Origin: Allacma fusca | Lineage: Eukaryota > Arthropoda > Collembola > Symphypleona > Sminthuridae | Assembly (NCBI GenBank): GCA_947179485.1 | Contig: OX359245.1 | Span: forward strand, 81,021,067 to 81,085,066 | Length of the DNA stretch: 64,000 bases | Reading direction: 5' to 3' | Shown here: one piece after another, positions 48,323-58,969 of the stretch | Layout: every line of letters starts with the position of its first letter | Numbering within the stretch: position 1 is the stretch's first letter | The notes under the pieces: model-generated | What the model saw: only the letters and a program-made list of their open reading frames with translations | Database searches by the model: none | Told to the model about the DNA's origin: nothing | Position numbers and translations under genes: made by a program

Positions 48323-49060
48323 CGTTGTTTTCAGGGAGGATTTCATTAAAATAATTTTTCTGTAAAAAGTCTCGAGTTTAAACTTCTACAATATCTCAGT
48401 CATCGCCCAGATGGTTCCAAAGAAATCAAATAGTATTTATACTTGGGGTTACATATATACCAAACCGTAAGTAAGAACATAGTGACAACGTAGACAGCGT
48501 CGGCGGGTCAAATCATTTTGGTTATATTTTGGGTTGCCTTTTCGGGTAGACAAAGCATTATTTGCACATTGGTTATTCCTCGCTTCAGGACCTATCAAGG
48601 GATAAGGGCTGTCAGGTAAGAGCTCGAATTCTTTTATATAATTTCTTAACTCATAAAAATTGTCTCCTAAAGACAAATCGATCTGGACACGTTGAATCAT
48701 ATTGTTTTTAGAATTTTACTGTTTAAAAAATAAACGTGTTTATATCTTCATATAAAGACCGATTGGCCAAAATTCAACGAAAGTTTGAAATGGTTGCGAA
48801 TAAACATTGTAAGTGAAATCCAAGTCTTGAAGCAAGACATGAGTGCGATTCTTTCAAAAACAATTGAAAAAACCAACGTCAAAATATTACTTGAATGTCA
48901 TGTGAAAGTGTCGATTGGGGTAGTTTGAGAAAATTCAATTGTACTGTCTGGAAAACAAGAATTCGCAAAAATATTTTAGGGGCAAGCTAGGAGAATCCGT
49001 AATAATCACCGTTAAATACAAACATTACATAAGATCTGAAACTGGATACTTTGTAGCGAG
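48323..49060. other. Intergenic DNA
   Basis: No gene is established. An 83-codon minus frame (48,449-48,700) contains one C-x2-C pair but no known domain, and I cannot place splice sites around it. Confidence 0.35.
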
Positions 49061-49330
49061 TTGTGTTTCTTGTCAATTGCAAGTTAACCGAAATTACAAA
49101 TTAAACTTGCAAGTTCGGTTCAATTGCGGTTATTTTACACCAAGGAATTGCAATGGTCTGTGCAAGTGCAATTTCGGTGTACTTAGATTGCAATTAGAAA
49201 AGCATTTAATACTCGCAATTACCGGTTAAGTAGAACTGAAATTGCAAGAAATTCAATTGCAGTTACAAATTCTTGCACTGCAAAAAGTTGCAAATTAAAA
49301 AATACTTCCTAAGTTAATTGCAACTTGCAA
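49061..49330. repeat. Cryptic-simple segment rich in AATTGCAA/TTGCAATT
   Basis: Many irregular copies of CAATTGCAA, TTGCAATTG, AATTGCAACTTGCAA, AAATTGCAAG and ACTTGCAAGTTC occur in both orientations. Because the word and its complement alternate, the segment can fold in many registers. The open frame 48,939-49,229 overlaps it and is not accepted. Confidence 0.65.
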
Positions 49331-49959
49331 CAGTTTCGAATTTGAGCGCAAAATTCCACAAAATGCCTAAATAGGCCGTTCCGCTCTAATAACCAATGTA
49401 AATAATAATATATAGTATTGTCGCAACGAGTGTAATTACTGTACTGGCTGTACAATTTCGTTGGTGAGGACGCGAATTTAGGCAAAATTTATCTAAGTGA
49501 AATTTTGATAAGCATGAAAATTATAGAAAAATTAAAATAATATTTTAAGGGTTTTTTGTAAAGACATGCTGAATGATGAAATATTACAATATTTTAGCCT
49601 TGGAAGGCGCATAGAAAGACTTCCATTTGTGGATCTCGGTTGCATTATGCATTGCAACTACATTTCCAATAAACCCTGTCAAACCACGGATTTTATTGTT
49701 TTTTTCGGCAATATTGCTTCAATGATCAACTTATTCGTTTCACTGTAGTTTTTGTTATGCACAGACCACATCAGTGAGCATTGCTGTTTATCATTATTTT
49801 TGGGCTTCCAAGGTCCTATTTGTTGTAACGATTGTATATGAATACATTCAAAAACCAACATAAAATTTTCAAATTCCTCAAGTAATGTCAAAATATTTTA
49901 GTGAATAGGGTTCTGAAGGTCGAATGAATTGAGTGTACGCAGAAACATGTATTTGTCAA
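49331..49959. other. Intergenic DNA
   Basis: No feature is recognised. Short frames at 49,566-49,891 overlap each other on opposite strands and lack domains. Confidence 0.35.
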
Positions 49960-49975
49960 TTTGATTCCAATCACA
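49960..49975 (+). promoter_or_regulatory. Upstream dyad of the broken copy at 50,341
   Basis: TTTGATTCCAATCACA differs from the dyad TGTGATTNNAATCACA by one base in the first half. It ends 366 bp before the ATG and is followed by CCATCACTTCATC. The initiator-like CTCAGTTTGAAC lies at 50,305. Confidence 0.55.
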
Positions 49976-50340
49976 CCATCACTTCATCTTTTGCACTTCA
50001 ATAGTCGAAATGTTGTAATCAAACTTCGGTGACTAACGTAATTTCCAATTGATTAACATCACAATGATACGAGTGGAATTAATGGAGCAAACTATACCGC
50101 ACAATTCTTTTCCAGGAGTGTTTCTTCCAAACAAAGGCAAAACAACAGACTTAATGGCCCTGCACCTTCATGAATGGACGTTCATCGAGAAAAACTGGCT
50201 TTTAATTCACAGTTGGCATACAAATTTAAGAATTTTTAGAATAGGTTGGACTTATCTTCAAGCATACAATTTTAGGCAAAGCGTGAGTACAAGAATTATC
50301 CCGTCTCAGTTTGAACTTGAATACCACCAAGTAATTCAAA

Positions 50341-51301
50341 ATGAAGATGTTAATTTACGCACCTGCAGTTCTATTTTGTACCACGGTAATGAATTGCAAT
50401 GGGTAGAAATTTGATTATTTCCTTTAAAATGGAAAGTAAAAAATGGCCCAAATATTTGCAGATTGTCCATGGACATAGTTGGTGATTCAATGTTCCTGTG
50501 ACTTCGAGTAATTTGAAATGTAGGGACTTTGTATTCTACAGAGGTCAGGATGCCTACGACGCTACCAATTCCTGTGGTGAAGGAAAAAACGGAACTAAAA
50601 TAACCAGCCAGGATGTAAGACAAAATGATTTGAAAATGATTTTTATTGGAAGAGTACATTGTACTAGGGCTCTTACAATCCGTACACTGTTAGGTAGGAA
50701 GTTGAAATTGATTTTCCACATTTTATATACATGGTATCTTCGAAAATATTGAATACAATGCAGACGGTAATATAATGTTGGCAAATGGATGATGTCATAT
50801 ATGAAAAATTTCCCTTTTGACATGCGATGGATTTATGAAGGAACCATCGGGTGTAGAGCAAGTAAAGTTACAAATTTCTGCCTTTAATCATTCTAGCTCG
50901 TAATTTATTAGCATATTGGTTAGCAGGGGGCTAGGGATGAGGATAAAAACGAAATACTGTAATCCCATGATTCTTTATCCTTAAACAATTTGATGAGTAC
51001 ATCTTTCACCAACTTTTGAACTATTTGGTAACTTTTTGTAAAATGTTTAATTTCTAATTGCAAATGACACAGTTACCAAGGGAGAAGCAGACATAGACGG
51101 ATTTGGACTAGTTAAGTGTCTTACGCTTATGTATCCAAATGTGAGTGGTCATCTGTTTGCTTTCCTAAATAAAAGGATGAAAACAGCTAGCTAAGACATT
51201 TTTACTTTTTCGGGCATCCCATGTAACGATTTAAAAGATTTTTGTAATTTGTATAGGTCTGCGGACACATTACCTGTGACTGGATTGACACGTTGGATTA
51301 A
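50341..51301 (+). pseudogene. Broken paralogue of the eight-cysteine secreted family (five exons)
   Basis: All five exons can be placed. Exon 1 (50,341-50,385) encodes MKMLIYAPAVLFCTT. Exon 2 (50,462-50,614) reads IVHGHSW and then TGA at 50,483, where copy 1 has CRF: the first conserved cysteine is Trp and the next Arg codon CGA became a stop. The rest of exon 2 is intact (SSNLKCRDF, SCGEGKNGTKIT). Exon 3 (about 50,727-50,861) has lost its acceptor, reads IFENIEYNADGNI, then needs a frameshift to reach FPFDMRWIYEGTIGCRA. Exon 4 (51,073-51,140, GEADIDGFGLVKCLTLMYPN) and exon 5 (51,257-51,301, VCGHITCDWIDTLD) are open with canonical splice sites. AATAAA lies at 51,475. It has lost function recently, because regulatory and terminal parts are preserved. 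Confidence 0.88.
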
Positions 51302-51689
51302 AAACATTGATATATTGACTGGAATATTGTATGGACTAATTATATTGATTGGACGTTCACTATGTTTTATTAGTCCTAAAATACCATGTATAAAGCATTA
51401 ATTAAAAAAGGAAATATCAAAGAAGCACTTAATTAATTTATAGTTAAATGTAATCAGGTTCAAAAGGGGTATGAAATAAAAGCAATTTCGAATTCACTGC
51501 AGTTTATCTAGAGGTTGATAATGTTTGGATTTAAATATTAACCATTGATATTGTCAAACGTAATTATTGAACTACATTAGCCTGTTCATGATTCATTTTT
51601 CCTATAGAAATTTTCCTGTAAAACAGAGTCAGCGTACATATGATTGATCATTTCAAAATATTCCCGTCTTTTGCGGTATGCGCATTTAA

Positions 51690-51907
51690 CAACATTCAAA
51701 CTACATTTAAAATTTTTAGCTTTTGGCTACCTGATGACTTTAGATGCACATACAAGAATTAGCAGCTTTTTTATACAACACATAACATGTCGCAATAGTT
51801 TTTTAATCGTTAGAGGCAATTATTTGTATTTACTTTCAAAAACGTTACGGATTTTAAGCTCGTGAATAAAAATATTGACTGGCTTCAAAGTAATCCCGTT
51901 ACAAAGG
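51690..51907. repeat. Segmental duplication C, copy 1
   Basis: Diverged direct match to 58,970-59,228. Shared runs include TAGATGCACATACAAGAATTA versus TAGATGCACGAATTATCAGC, CAATAGTTTTTTAATCGTTA versus CAATAACTTTTTAATTGTTA, TTTTAAGCTCGTGAA versus TTTTAACCTCGTAAA, and TTGACTGGCTTCAAAGTAA versus TTGATTGGCTTAAAAGTAA. Probably an old dispersed repeat. Confidence 0.75.
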
Positions 51908-52711
51908 AACGTTAAGAATTAAGTCAAAGTGAAGATGACTCAAGGTAAGACAATAAGCCAGTGAAAAAATCTATATCACAGTGCCATTTAACTATTTGTG
52001 GTGACACTCATAAATACACCTCAAAAATGTTTTAGCTGCCAATATAATTAAAATTAAATCATAAGGTAACATTTTGGGATGGCACACGTGGGTTCAAACA
52101 AAGCATAACACAAAATATTGATTTTAAAGGAGTTAGGCTCATCCTTCTAACTTTGAAATAGTATAGGTCACATAAAAACAAACATTTTCGATACGCTTGC
52201 CGGTTTTCTAATGATGGAAGGGCTCTCTTTTAACATGTATTAGTCAAGGACAGGGGGTGTAAAGTAACCGGTCTCTGTTAGCAGACACAGGAGGATTACA
52301 AAAGTTATTTTTTGAAGCGTTCAAGGTTCCCTCGTAAGCTTCCTGGGAACGAAATTCTATGTATTGAGAAACTATATCCTTTTGTCTTATAGATGGGAAA
52401 AACGATTGTCATTGGGAGAGCAAGTCTGCAAATCGAGATTGATGATATAAAGCGTATGCACATTCTACAACTATGGAATGAGAATAAAACCTCATGGTGA
52501 TTCATAATGCAACAAATTATAATGCAGGAATAAGGTAATGCGAACCGTACGTTTAATGAACATACGGAATACTATTTCATCATTTACGAGTCATTTGCTC
52601 CCTTGAGGCACTTACACTTACATTGTGGGTTTCCCCTCACTTAATTTTAGTGTCCCCTAGTCACAACATTCAAATTCGTTCATCTAATTTTTTTTTCCAA
52701 AAAATCTGAAA
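51908..52711. other. Intergenic DNA upstream of the gene at 52,712
   Basis: No gene is recognised and no clear core promoter. Confidence 0.35.
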
Positions 52712-53380
52712 ATGAAGTACATTTACAGGTTGTGTGCGGTTTGCTCCAAACGTGTCTATATTCCTTCAGGAAAAGCATCAAGAGGTTAGACGTCCCTACC
52801 ACCTACTAAGTCACAAAAAATGAGACGTTGAAAAGTTTCTTAGACGAATATTATAGCTTTGGCAGAAAAGCCTGGCGAATGGAGTCAGTTGTCTCTATTA
52901 TTAACAATATTACTAGTAGTGAGCATTATGGACACGAGTCCCGTTTTTATGCTTCCTGCTACACACTAGAAACGTTCTGCTGACATAGCATGTTGGAATT
53001 AAGTTTGATTCGTCAGACTTTGAAGTCAAATGTCCGTACAAAACTTTTACATTGCGGTTTCTATTTGCAGAACACCTTAAGATTATTCCAACAAAGGCTC
53101 TGAACCTTGACAAACATAATTGCCATGAAAACGTTTTCGAGAAACGTAAGTGTTTATTAGTGTTGTTTATATTTATATTACAATCATTTCACTGTTGTGT
53201 ACATACATGTACACCTTGTTTTTTATTAACCGGAAATCAAATTGACATTTTGTTTATTTTACAGTGCTCAACTTTGAAAACATCGAGGCGCTGGACAAAA
53301 AAGTTACGGCATTGGCATGCGGTTTTCCTAAGAAACAAAATACATTCCAAAAGTGGAACCTGAAAGCTCCTTCAATATAA
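52712..53380 (+). CDS. Unrecognised multi-exon gene, first three exons
   Basis: Three segments join in phase through splice sites. Exon 52,712-52,784 starts MKYIYRLCAVCSKRVYIPSG and ends phase 1 at GTTAGA. Exon 53,071-53,145 follows a TATTTGCAG acceptor, reads HLKIIPTKALNLDKHNCHEN, and ends phase 1 at GTAAGT. Exon 53,265 onward follows TTTTACAG and reads LNFENIEALDKKVTALACGF, with a stop at 53,378 if not spliced earlier. The C-x2-C followed by a distant H-x2-C (KHNCHE) could bind zinc, but I cannot assign a family. The phase agreement supports a real gene. The start codon and third-exon end are uncertain, and the ORF at 53,453-54,045 may be its continuation. Confidence 0.45.
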
Positions 53381-53421
53381 AATCTCGAGGTGACCATTAA
53401 ATTTAAATTAATATATGTGTA

Positions 53422-54045
53422 ATGAAATTGTTTGTAAAATTTCTTTTTATAGAAATGGTATACTTGAACCTAATCGACATTTTTGTAATTTATGGAACAG
53501 GCAATGAGGCATCCAGTAGCAGTATAGGACCTCCAGGAGGAAAATGTCTGAAAGCTCATTCAGACTACAATCCGGTAGGTTTCAAGCATCCGTCGGATCT
53601 GACAATTGTGCCCTTAAAGGGAAAATCCATGGAAATTATGAAGGAAGTTTTAAAGCCTGACCTAGCCCCAGACTTAATTTGGTATGAAAATATCAGTCCA
53701 ACAACTTCTCCTGAACCAGCGACTGAACCTATCGATCTTGATGTCGCGATCAATGAGTGGATGAATCAAAACCTAGGGATAGAAAAAGCAGCAGATGAAG
53801 TTAATTTGCAAGATTTACTGAATAATGACATCTTCAAATTCATCGCTGAAGTTGTTGAGCCTGGCTGGTTGCCGAATCGTTTATTTACTTCACGAGAAAC
53901 TGGATTGTTTAATAAAAGATCTGGCAAGCAAGTTGTTGAACTGACAACCAGTCCCACTCGACCTGTGTTTAGGTCAATGTCAGCACTAGACCAAAACTCA
54001 CTTCTGTCTCCCTTCCAAGAATATGTGCGAGTATCCTTGACTTAA
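53422..54045 (+). CDS. Hypothetical acidic protein or last exon of the preceding gene
   Basis: An open frame of 207 codons, long for this AT-rich non-LINE sequence. The part after about residue 28 looks like real protein: SSSSIGPPGGKC, HSDYNPVGFKHPSDLTIVPL, a Pro/Thr-rich acidic stretch (SPTTSPEPATEPIDLD), then DVAINEWMNQNLG and PGWLPNRLFTSRETGLFNKR. Acceptor-like TTTTTATAG at 53,452 and GGAACAG at 53,500 suggest that the true exon begins at one of these and that the hydrophobic first residues are intron. No known domain is recognised. It lies 1.3 kb upstream of a helicase relic, so it could be part of a mobile element, but nothing proves that. Confidence 0.45.
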   Translation: MKLFVKFLFIEMVYLNLIDIFVIYGTGNEASSSSIGPPGGKCLKAHSDYNPVGFKHPSDLTIVPLKGKSMEIMKEVLKPDLAPDLIWYENISPTTSPEPATEPIDLDVAINEWMNQNLGIEKAADEVNLQDLLNNDIFKFIAEVVEPGWLPNRLFTSRETGLFNKRSGKQVVELTTSPTRPVFRSMSALDQNSLLSPFQEYVRVSLT

Positions 54046-55351
54046 AGATATGGGATGCTCTCAAAATTTGCGTCTCTATCATCCTGCTTTTTCGAAACTT
54101 GATCCAATATCGTTGCAATAAATGATAGGATTGAAACCCCCTGAAATTTGAAGAATTTCAACACGGTTGGACGCCCGCTTTGGGACTGTCGTCCTAGAAA
54201 GAAAAAAATCAGAGTTGAACTTGGGGTTCGAATGCATTCAAACAAGCACAATTGCTTCAATCTGAATGAATTAAAACGGGGTATGTTCTAATGCATGTGT
54301 AATCAATAACGATAGTAGTTAATTGAAATAATAGTTTTACTTTACCAAAGGCAATACTTACAATAAAGCTATCAGGCTGTTCAAAGAAGTTCCAGCTTTC
54401 AAATTAGTCGAAATTTGTCGCTTTGCGAGACCTTTTGTAACAGGGTTGTAAAACTCCAGTTTTGCAATTGGCCGGCTTGCAACTCTCTTCGAATCATTGG
54501 ATTTTGACCACATGGTCGAATCTTTAAATATGTAAAAAGTAAATTCAGTGCTCAAATGAAGTAAGGGTTGGAAACTTTAAAGAAAAAATGAAATAAACTT
54601 AGCACATACCGTTACTGTATTCGCACATTTGTCTGCATTTATCCTTATTACTTTGAATAAGTGCTGGAACTTGGGAGCTTCAATTAGGAGACGGTAGTAA
54701 TTTGTATGAGAACTGTTATGAGAGAAGGATTGATATTTTTCAGACGACACGAGCGAGAGTACAGAACAACCAGAGTACATGCAATAGAGTTTATAAAGCG
54801 AGCCCTCATGGCTTCGTTCTTATCTGAGAGCTACCAATAGCATTTTTTCAAATGAAACCGATGAGTGATGCATAGTTCATTTCTGCTATGTAGCTGCAGA
54901 TAGTCCACTTTTGGTACACATTTGCTGATACTGCTTTTCTCGGCAACTATTTATGAAGTATAGTGCTTTCTCAACCCTCCGTTTTTTCCCAAAAAGGCTT
55001 GTGTCATACATTCATCTTATTCGTTCTCATTCATTTTCATTCATGTATTCATGTTACTGGCTGCTCCATGCTGTTTTTGCGTTTACAGACACTGGTCTAT
55101 CCCCAACAAAAATGATTTTATCAATCACTAGTTTGTGGCGTTCGCTCGTGTTTAGTTCAAGGTATAATAAGTATTGATTTCCTCGAGTTGCAAGCAAGTG
55201 TAACTAACTGTAAGTGATCATATAGTTCTAATCTATCTATTGAAAAAAATAATGGATATTAAATCCAATTAAGTCAAATATTATTTTTTATTCAATCATG
55301 CAGTGTTGTGATGTGACAAACAAACATATAATGCAATAGTAAAAATCATGC
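54046..55351. other. Intergenic DNA, possible minus-strand exons
   Basis: Two minus-strand frames (54,577-54,780 and 54,358-54,555) end at GT donors, but their phases do not agree, so no gene model is offered. At 55,005-55,050 a CATTCATTTTCATTCATG stretch resembles the TTCA-word segment at 22.3 kb. Confidence 0.35.
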
Positions 55352-56680
55352 AAGTACTCGCGTTCGGATAAAAACATCCCAGATGTTGCATTTGAATTTT
55401 TGAGTGATAAACAGAAAAATATCCTTAATCGTGTAAATCAACATATTAAAAAAAATTTGAAGACCAGATAAAAGCACCTCTTCGATGTATCTTGATTGGA
55501 GGGTCCGGAAATCGGAAATCTCAGGTTGGCACAGCCTGCCATTTAGTGGGAGGACTGACATTGCACTCTGCATTCAATTTGGACATTTGTATTACAAATA
55601 CACGTTCTTATTGGAATGCTTTAAAAGGTAGTGACCATTTAGCAGAATTACGCAAGGTGTCAAAAATTATTATTAATGAGTTTACCCAGCTTGGGATGCG
55701 CTTACTAATTCAAATCGATGAAACTCTTAAGCTAGCTTACTCTGAGAATAATAATACTGATTTTGCTGCTCGAAGCGTTATTTTCATTGGAAATTTTTTT
55801 TAAACACGACTAATTTGTGATTTCCCTCTTTCTTGTTTTGGAAATGAAACATTTGGTTTAACTCAAATTCACAGAGCTTACAAAAATATTAGGAATGTTT
55901 ACATTTTGGATACATCTGATCGTCAGGCCGGATTTGAATCTGACCAAGTGATTTTTCGTGAACTCCTGAATCGCTTGAAAAGGCAAGAATGCACAAGTGC
56001 TGACATTGAATTACTTCGAACCCGACTTAAATCTAAACTCTCGGAAGAACAACGATTGTAATTTACTAATGCACTGTATATTGTTCCATTGAAGCGTCAA
56101 GTCCGACTGCATAACAGGTACGAATTGCTAACGTGGATGTGCATTTTATAGCAGTTAATTTTATTTTCAATTAATTGCGACTACATGATACACAAGAACT
56201 ACCCAACAAATGACATCTTGAAAATAGAGTAAATGGATACAAATTCATATAAATTTTGATAGAGTTGGTACATTAAATGTAAAATTCATACGCGTAGATT
56301 TCGTGGGTTATTCGGGTGACAAATTTGTCATTGAAGAGTATGGTAGAAGAGGATTTCACATCTTCCGTATGCAGGAAAGTGCGTTTAACTCAAGAACATG
56401 CGAGTGTGTAACAGTAAAGAGATTTCCACTAGTTTTGTGTTATAGTCAAACAGGACACAAGTCACAAGGGTCTTATTTGAAACACACATCTGTATATTTA
56501 GACTTTGAAGAATTTGTAACTGGACTGGACTTTGTCATGCTAAGTGGATGTAAAACATTAAACGATGTTATGATTTAAGATGAAGAACTAGAAGCGGATA
56601 AATTAACAGGAAATAGAAAAAAGTCTACATTACTTCAAATTTACGAAGAAAAGCGTTTAATCGATTTACATGATTTGTAG
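55352..56680 (+). pseudogene. Decayed PIF1-like DNA helicase
   Basis: PIF1 family (superfamily 1B, 5'-3' helicase) motifs appear in order. These are an N-terminal SDKQKNILNRVNQHI, a Walker A region reading LIGGSGNRKSQV (canonical GGAGTGKS altered), LTLHSAF, a Walker B region SKIIINEFTQLG (D to N), and SVIFIGNFF where GDF is expected. Next come ELLNRLKRQECTSADIELLR and the C-terminal KRFPLVLCYSQTGHKSQGSY with FVMLSGCKTLNDVM and LLQIYEEKRLIDL. In-frame stops are at 55,801, 56,059 and 56,576, with a frameshift in an A-run near 55,450 and a gap or intron between about 56,120 and 56,285. PIF1 helicases in such contexts usually derive from Helitrons, but no Rep domain or Helitron end was seen. It is dead but well conserved in places. 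Confidence 0.85.
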
Positions 56681-57277
56681 TATGTTGCATATACATATGT
56701 ACATTTTTATTAGCGTCAGGAACATCAAAAATGTTTTTAGTTTGAGTTACACCCCTCTTCGCTTCACTCCGAATCACTTCATAAATTAAGGTAACGCTAT
56801 TTATTATCATTTTACAACATGCATGTGAACGAAGTATACGATAACCAGAAGTTATCTGGTTCATTTTCAGGCATCTTAGGATTTTTAAAAAATATACCTG
56901 ATATTCAGGACAACGCCAGAGTTCAGAATGACTCATTTCAAATTCCATTGCATGTTATCCCATTATTAAAATGGAATTCTCACAGATCTTGCACACCGTA
57001 CAAACTACATAATAATATCAAATCATAATCATGCCACTGAAAAGTATTTTGACTCAAATGGTTTGTATTTGAAACACGTTTAAAATGCCATTGAGAGTGA
57101 GTAAATTCTAAATACATTTTGTACATGCAGACCTTTAAAATACTAAGTAAAAAATACTTTCCCTCTAATTTCCAACCTTAAATTACGAAATACAAAATAC
57201 TTTGTGGTCTGCAAATACATATTTTAAAAAACTGCATAGCTCTGATTATTTATATTTTTCATAACTGAAAAAACGCC
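56681..57277. other. Intergenic DNA
   Basis: No gene is recognised. Short frames at 56,625-57,028 overlap on opposite strands. Confidence 0.35.
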
Positions 57278-57832
57278 TTAAAGCGGCAGCGGAATCCCCC
57301 CTCTGGTCACGGACTTTGTGTGCGGGCGCTCGAACTGTCCAACACGCCAGTCACCTTCTTCATCAGGGTCACCGTCTTCCGCAGCGGCTGACAGCACACC
57401 GACGCCGACGAACCCATTGTCATCCATAAACCCTCCTACACCACCACCCTCGTTTCCAGCTTTGAAGCCACCTCCATCCACCATCCCTCCGACACCAGCA
57501 ACCTCGTCACCACTGCTGAAGCCGCTTCCATCGCCAATACTCTCGACACGAAAGAACTCGTCTACATTCCCAAACCTGCCGATACCGTAAACACCAGCCT
57601 TTAAACTTCCTTCGCGCAACAAAGGGATTTACTCACCCTGCAAGTCTTCCCGAACAATAAAAGGCTCGCGAACCGCTCTCCACAGAGCCCGAGCAGCCTC
57701 CAGAACTGCATCCAACCGATCGATCCTGTCACGAAGGAAATCCAGGATTCTCCAACGATTGCAGTCCAGGACCGCTCTAACGACGCCTACCCCAACGACG
57801 CCTCCTACGACACCAAATCCTGGAAATGACAC
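57278..57832 (-). CDS. Gly-rich reading frame in a GC-rich island, one in-frame stop
   Basis: A sharply GC-richer stretch in AT-rich surroundings. On the minus strand one frame runs from about 57,832 to 57,278 with a single stop (TAA at 57,629-57,631). The first part (FGVVGGVVGVGVV, then an amphipathic Arg/Leu helix ILDFLRDRIDRLDAVLEAAR) begins after a TTTCCAG acceptor-like site and ends at a perfect donor, CAGG|GTGAGT. The second part is Gly-rich and acidic (GGGVGGFMDDNGF, AAAEDGDPDEEGDW). The stop lies in the 27 bases between that donor and the next AG. Possible readings are a pseudogene, two exons of a larger gene with an unusual junction, or chance openness from composition. The plus strand is also open and Pro-rich (57,318-57,590), which lowers confidence. 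Confidence 0.3.
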
Positions 57833-58969
57833 AAAAAAAACCTACAAGCGTAAACGAAACATTCATGCCTACAATCATATTATTTTTTAAGGTCTCAACC
57901 TTCCAACCAGGAGAAAAAAGATTCCTCCACTGAAGAATGGGGTGTAACCTCACACATGATAGCCTGGAAGTATCCGCAAGACTGTCCTGGCCTGACAGCC
58001 CCAGCTAAATTTAGACCCAACATGTGCCATTCATTCTAGCAACATAGTTGCATGATGCCCCAACAAACGCCTCACAATTAATCACCTTTGAAAAATCTAA
58101 AAAACGTTATAATACATGTATATATATTACACACAAATACATACATAATATATTATAAAAACTATAAACATCCATAATAAATATTTTATAAAAGAAATTT
58201 ACAAAATTACCCATCTCATCTACAGCGCAACCTTTGTCCCGAATCTCGTCACAAGCTCTCACCAAAAACGTTTAGCAGGCTTCCAACAGAAAAACTTCCA
58301 CTCCCTCCTTAGCACCCATCTTCCCATCCTTATAGACGTTACAATCCCAGTAGCTATTATCATCCCCTATTTAGAGAGGGAGAATACAGGACCGCATGAG
58401 GACTTTGTTCCAAGTCCTCACGCCTCCTCAGACTTTGTGCCTGGTCCCTATCCTTTAACACTACTACTACGGTCAATAATAAAATCTCGACGATAAAACC
58501 AGACAAACAACGCTGATTAACTGTTAGCACCATTAATAATCTTTTTCGCTAACGAGCTCAGATTTTGAATAATATCATGTGGCATTATACTATACCAATC
58601 TATGTATACATACACACATGACGTCATATATAGTTAGTCAGTCTGCATTGTGACGACGAATGAACACCCAGTCAGTCAGTCGTAATTTGTCATATTTTTG
58701 GATGACGTCATTTGTGGCACATTCCTAAGAATTTCCAAATTTTGAAAGTCGATGAAATTTGTAAGAATTGAATATATTGAAGTTTTAACGTTTACATTGG
58801 TATACTAACTAAAGAAATACTCCGAAACGAATCCCTCCATCATGTCGCATCAATATGTATGTGGTCAGTTTTAAATAGTCACTCCATATTTAATCACTTC
58901 GACATACATGTTAACTAGACTAAGTCCTTTTTTTAAGAATTCCCCTTTGATGTACACTACTAATAATTA
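57833..58969. other. Intergenic DNA
   Basis: No gene is recognised. It is AT-rich with TA/ATAC simple runs at 58,110-58,200, and TGACGTCA occurs at 58,618 and 58,703 flanking CAGTCAGTCAGT, forming a loose inverted arrangement. Confidence 0.35.

Noticed and set aside
48449-48700. 83-codon minus-strand frame with a C-x2-C pair
   Set aside because: There is a single metal-binding-like pair only, no homologous copy in the window and no splice logic; it is too weak to call.
54358-54780. Two-exon minus-strand gene
   Set aside because: Both frames end in good donors, but the exon phases disagree under every acceptor I tried, and neither product has a recognisable domain.
58610-58715. TGACGTCA pair flanking CAGTCAGTCAGT as a possible short element
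   Set aside because: The inverted arms do not extend beyond about 8 bp and there are no flanking duplications, so coincidence cannot be excluded.
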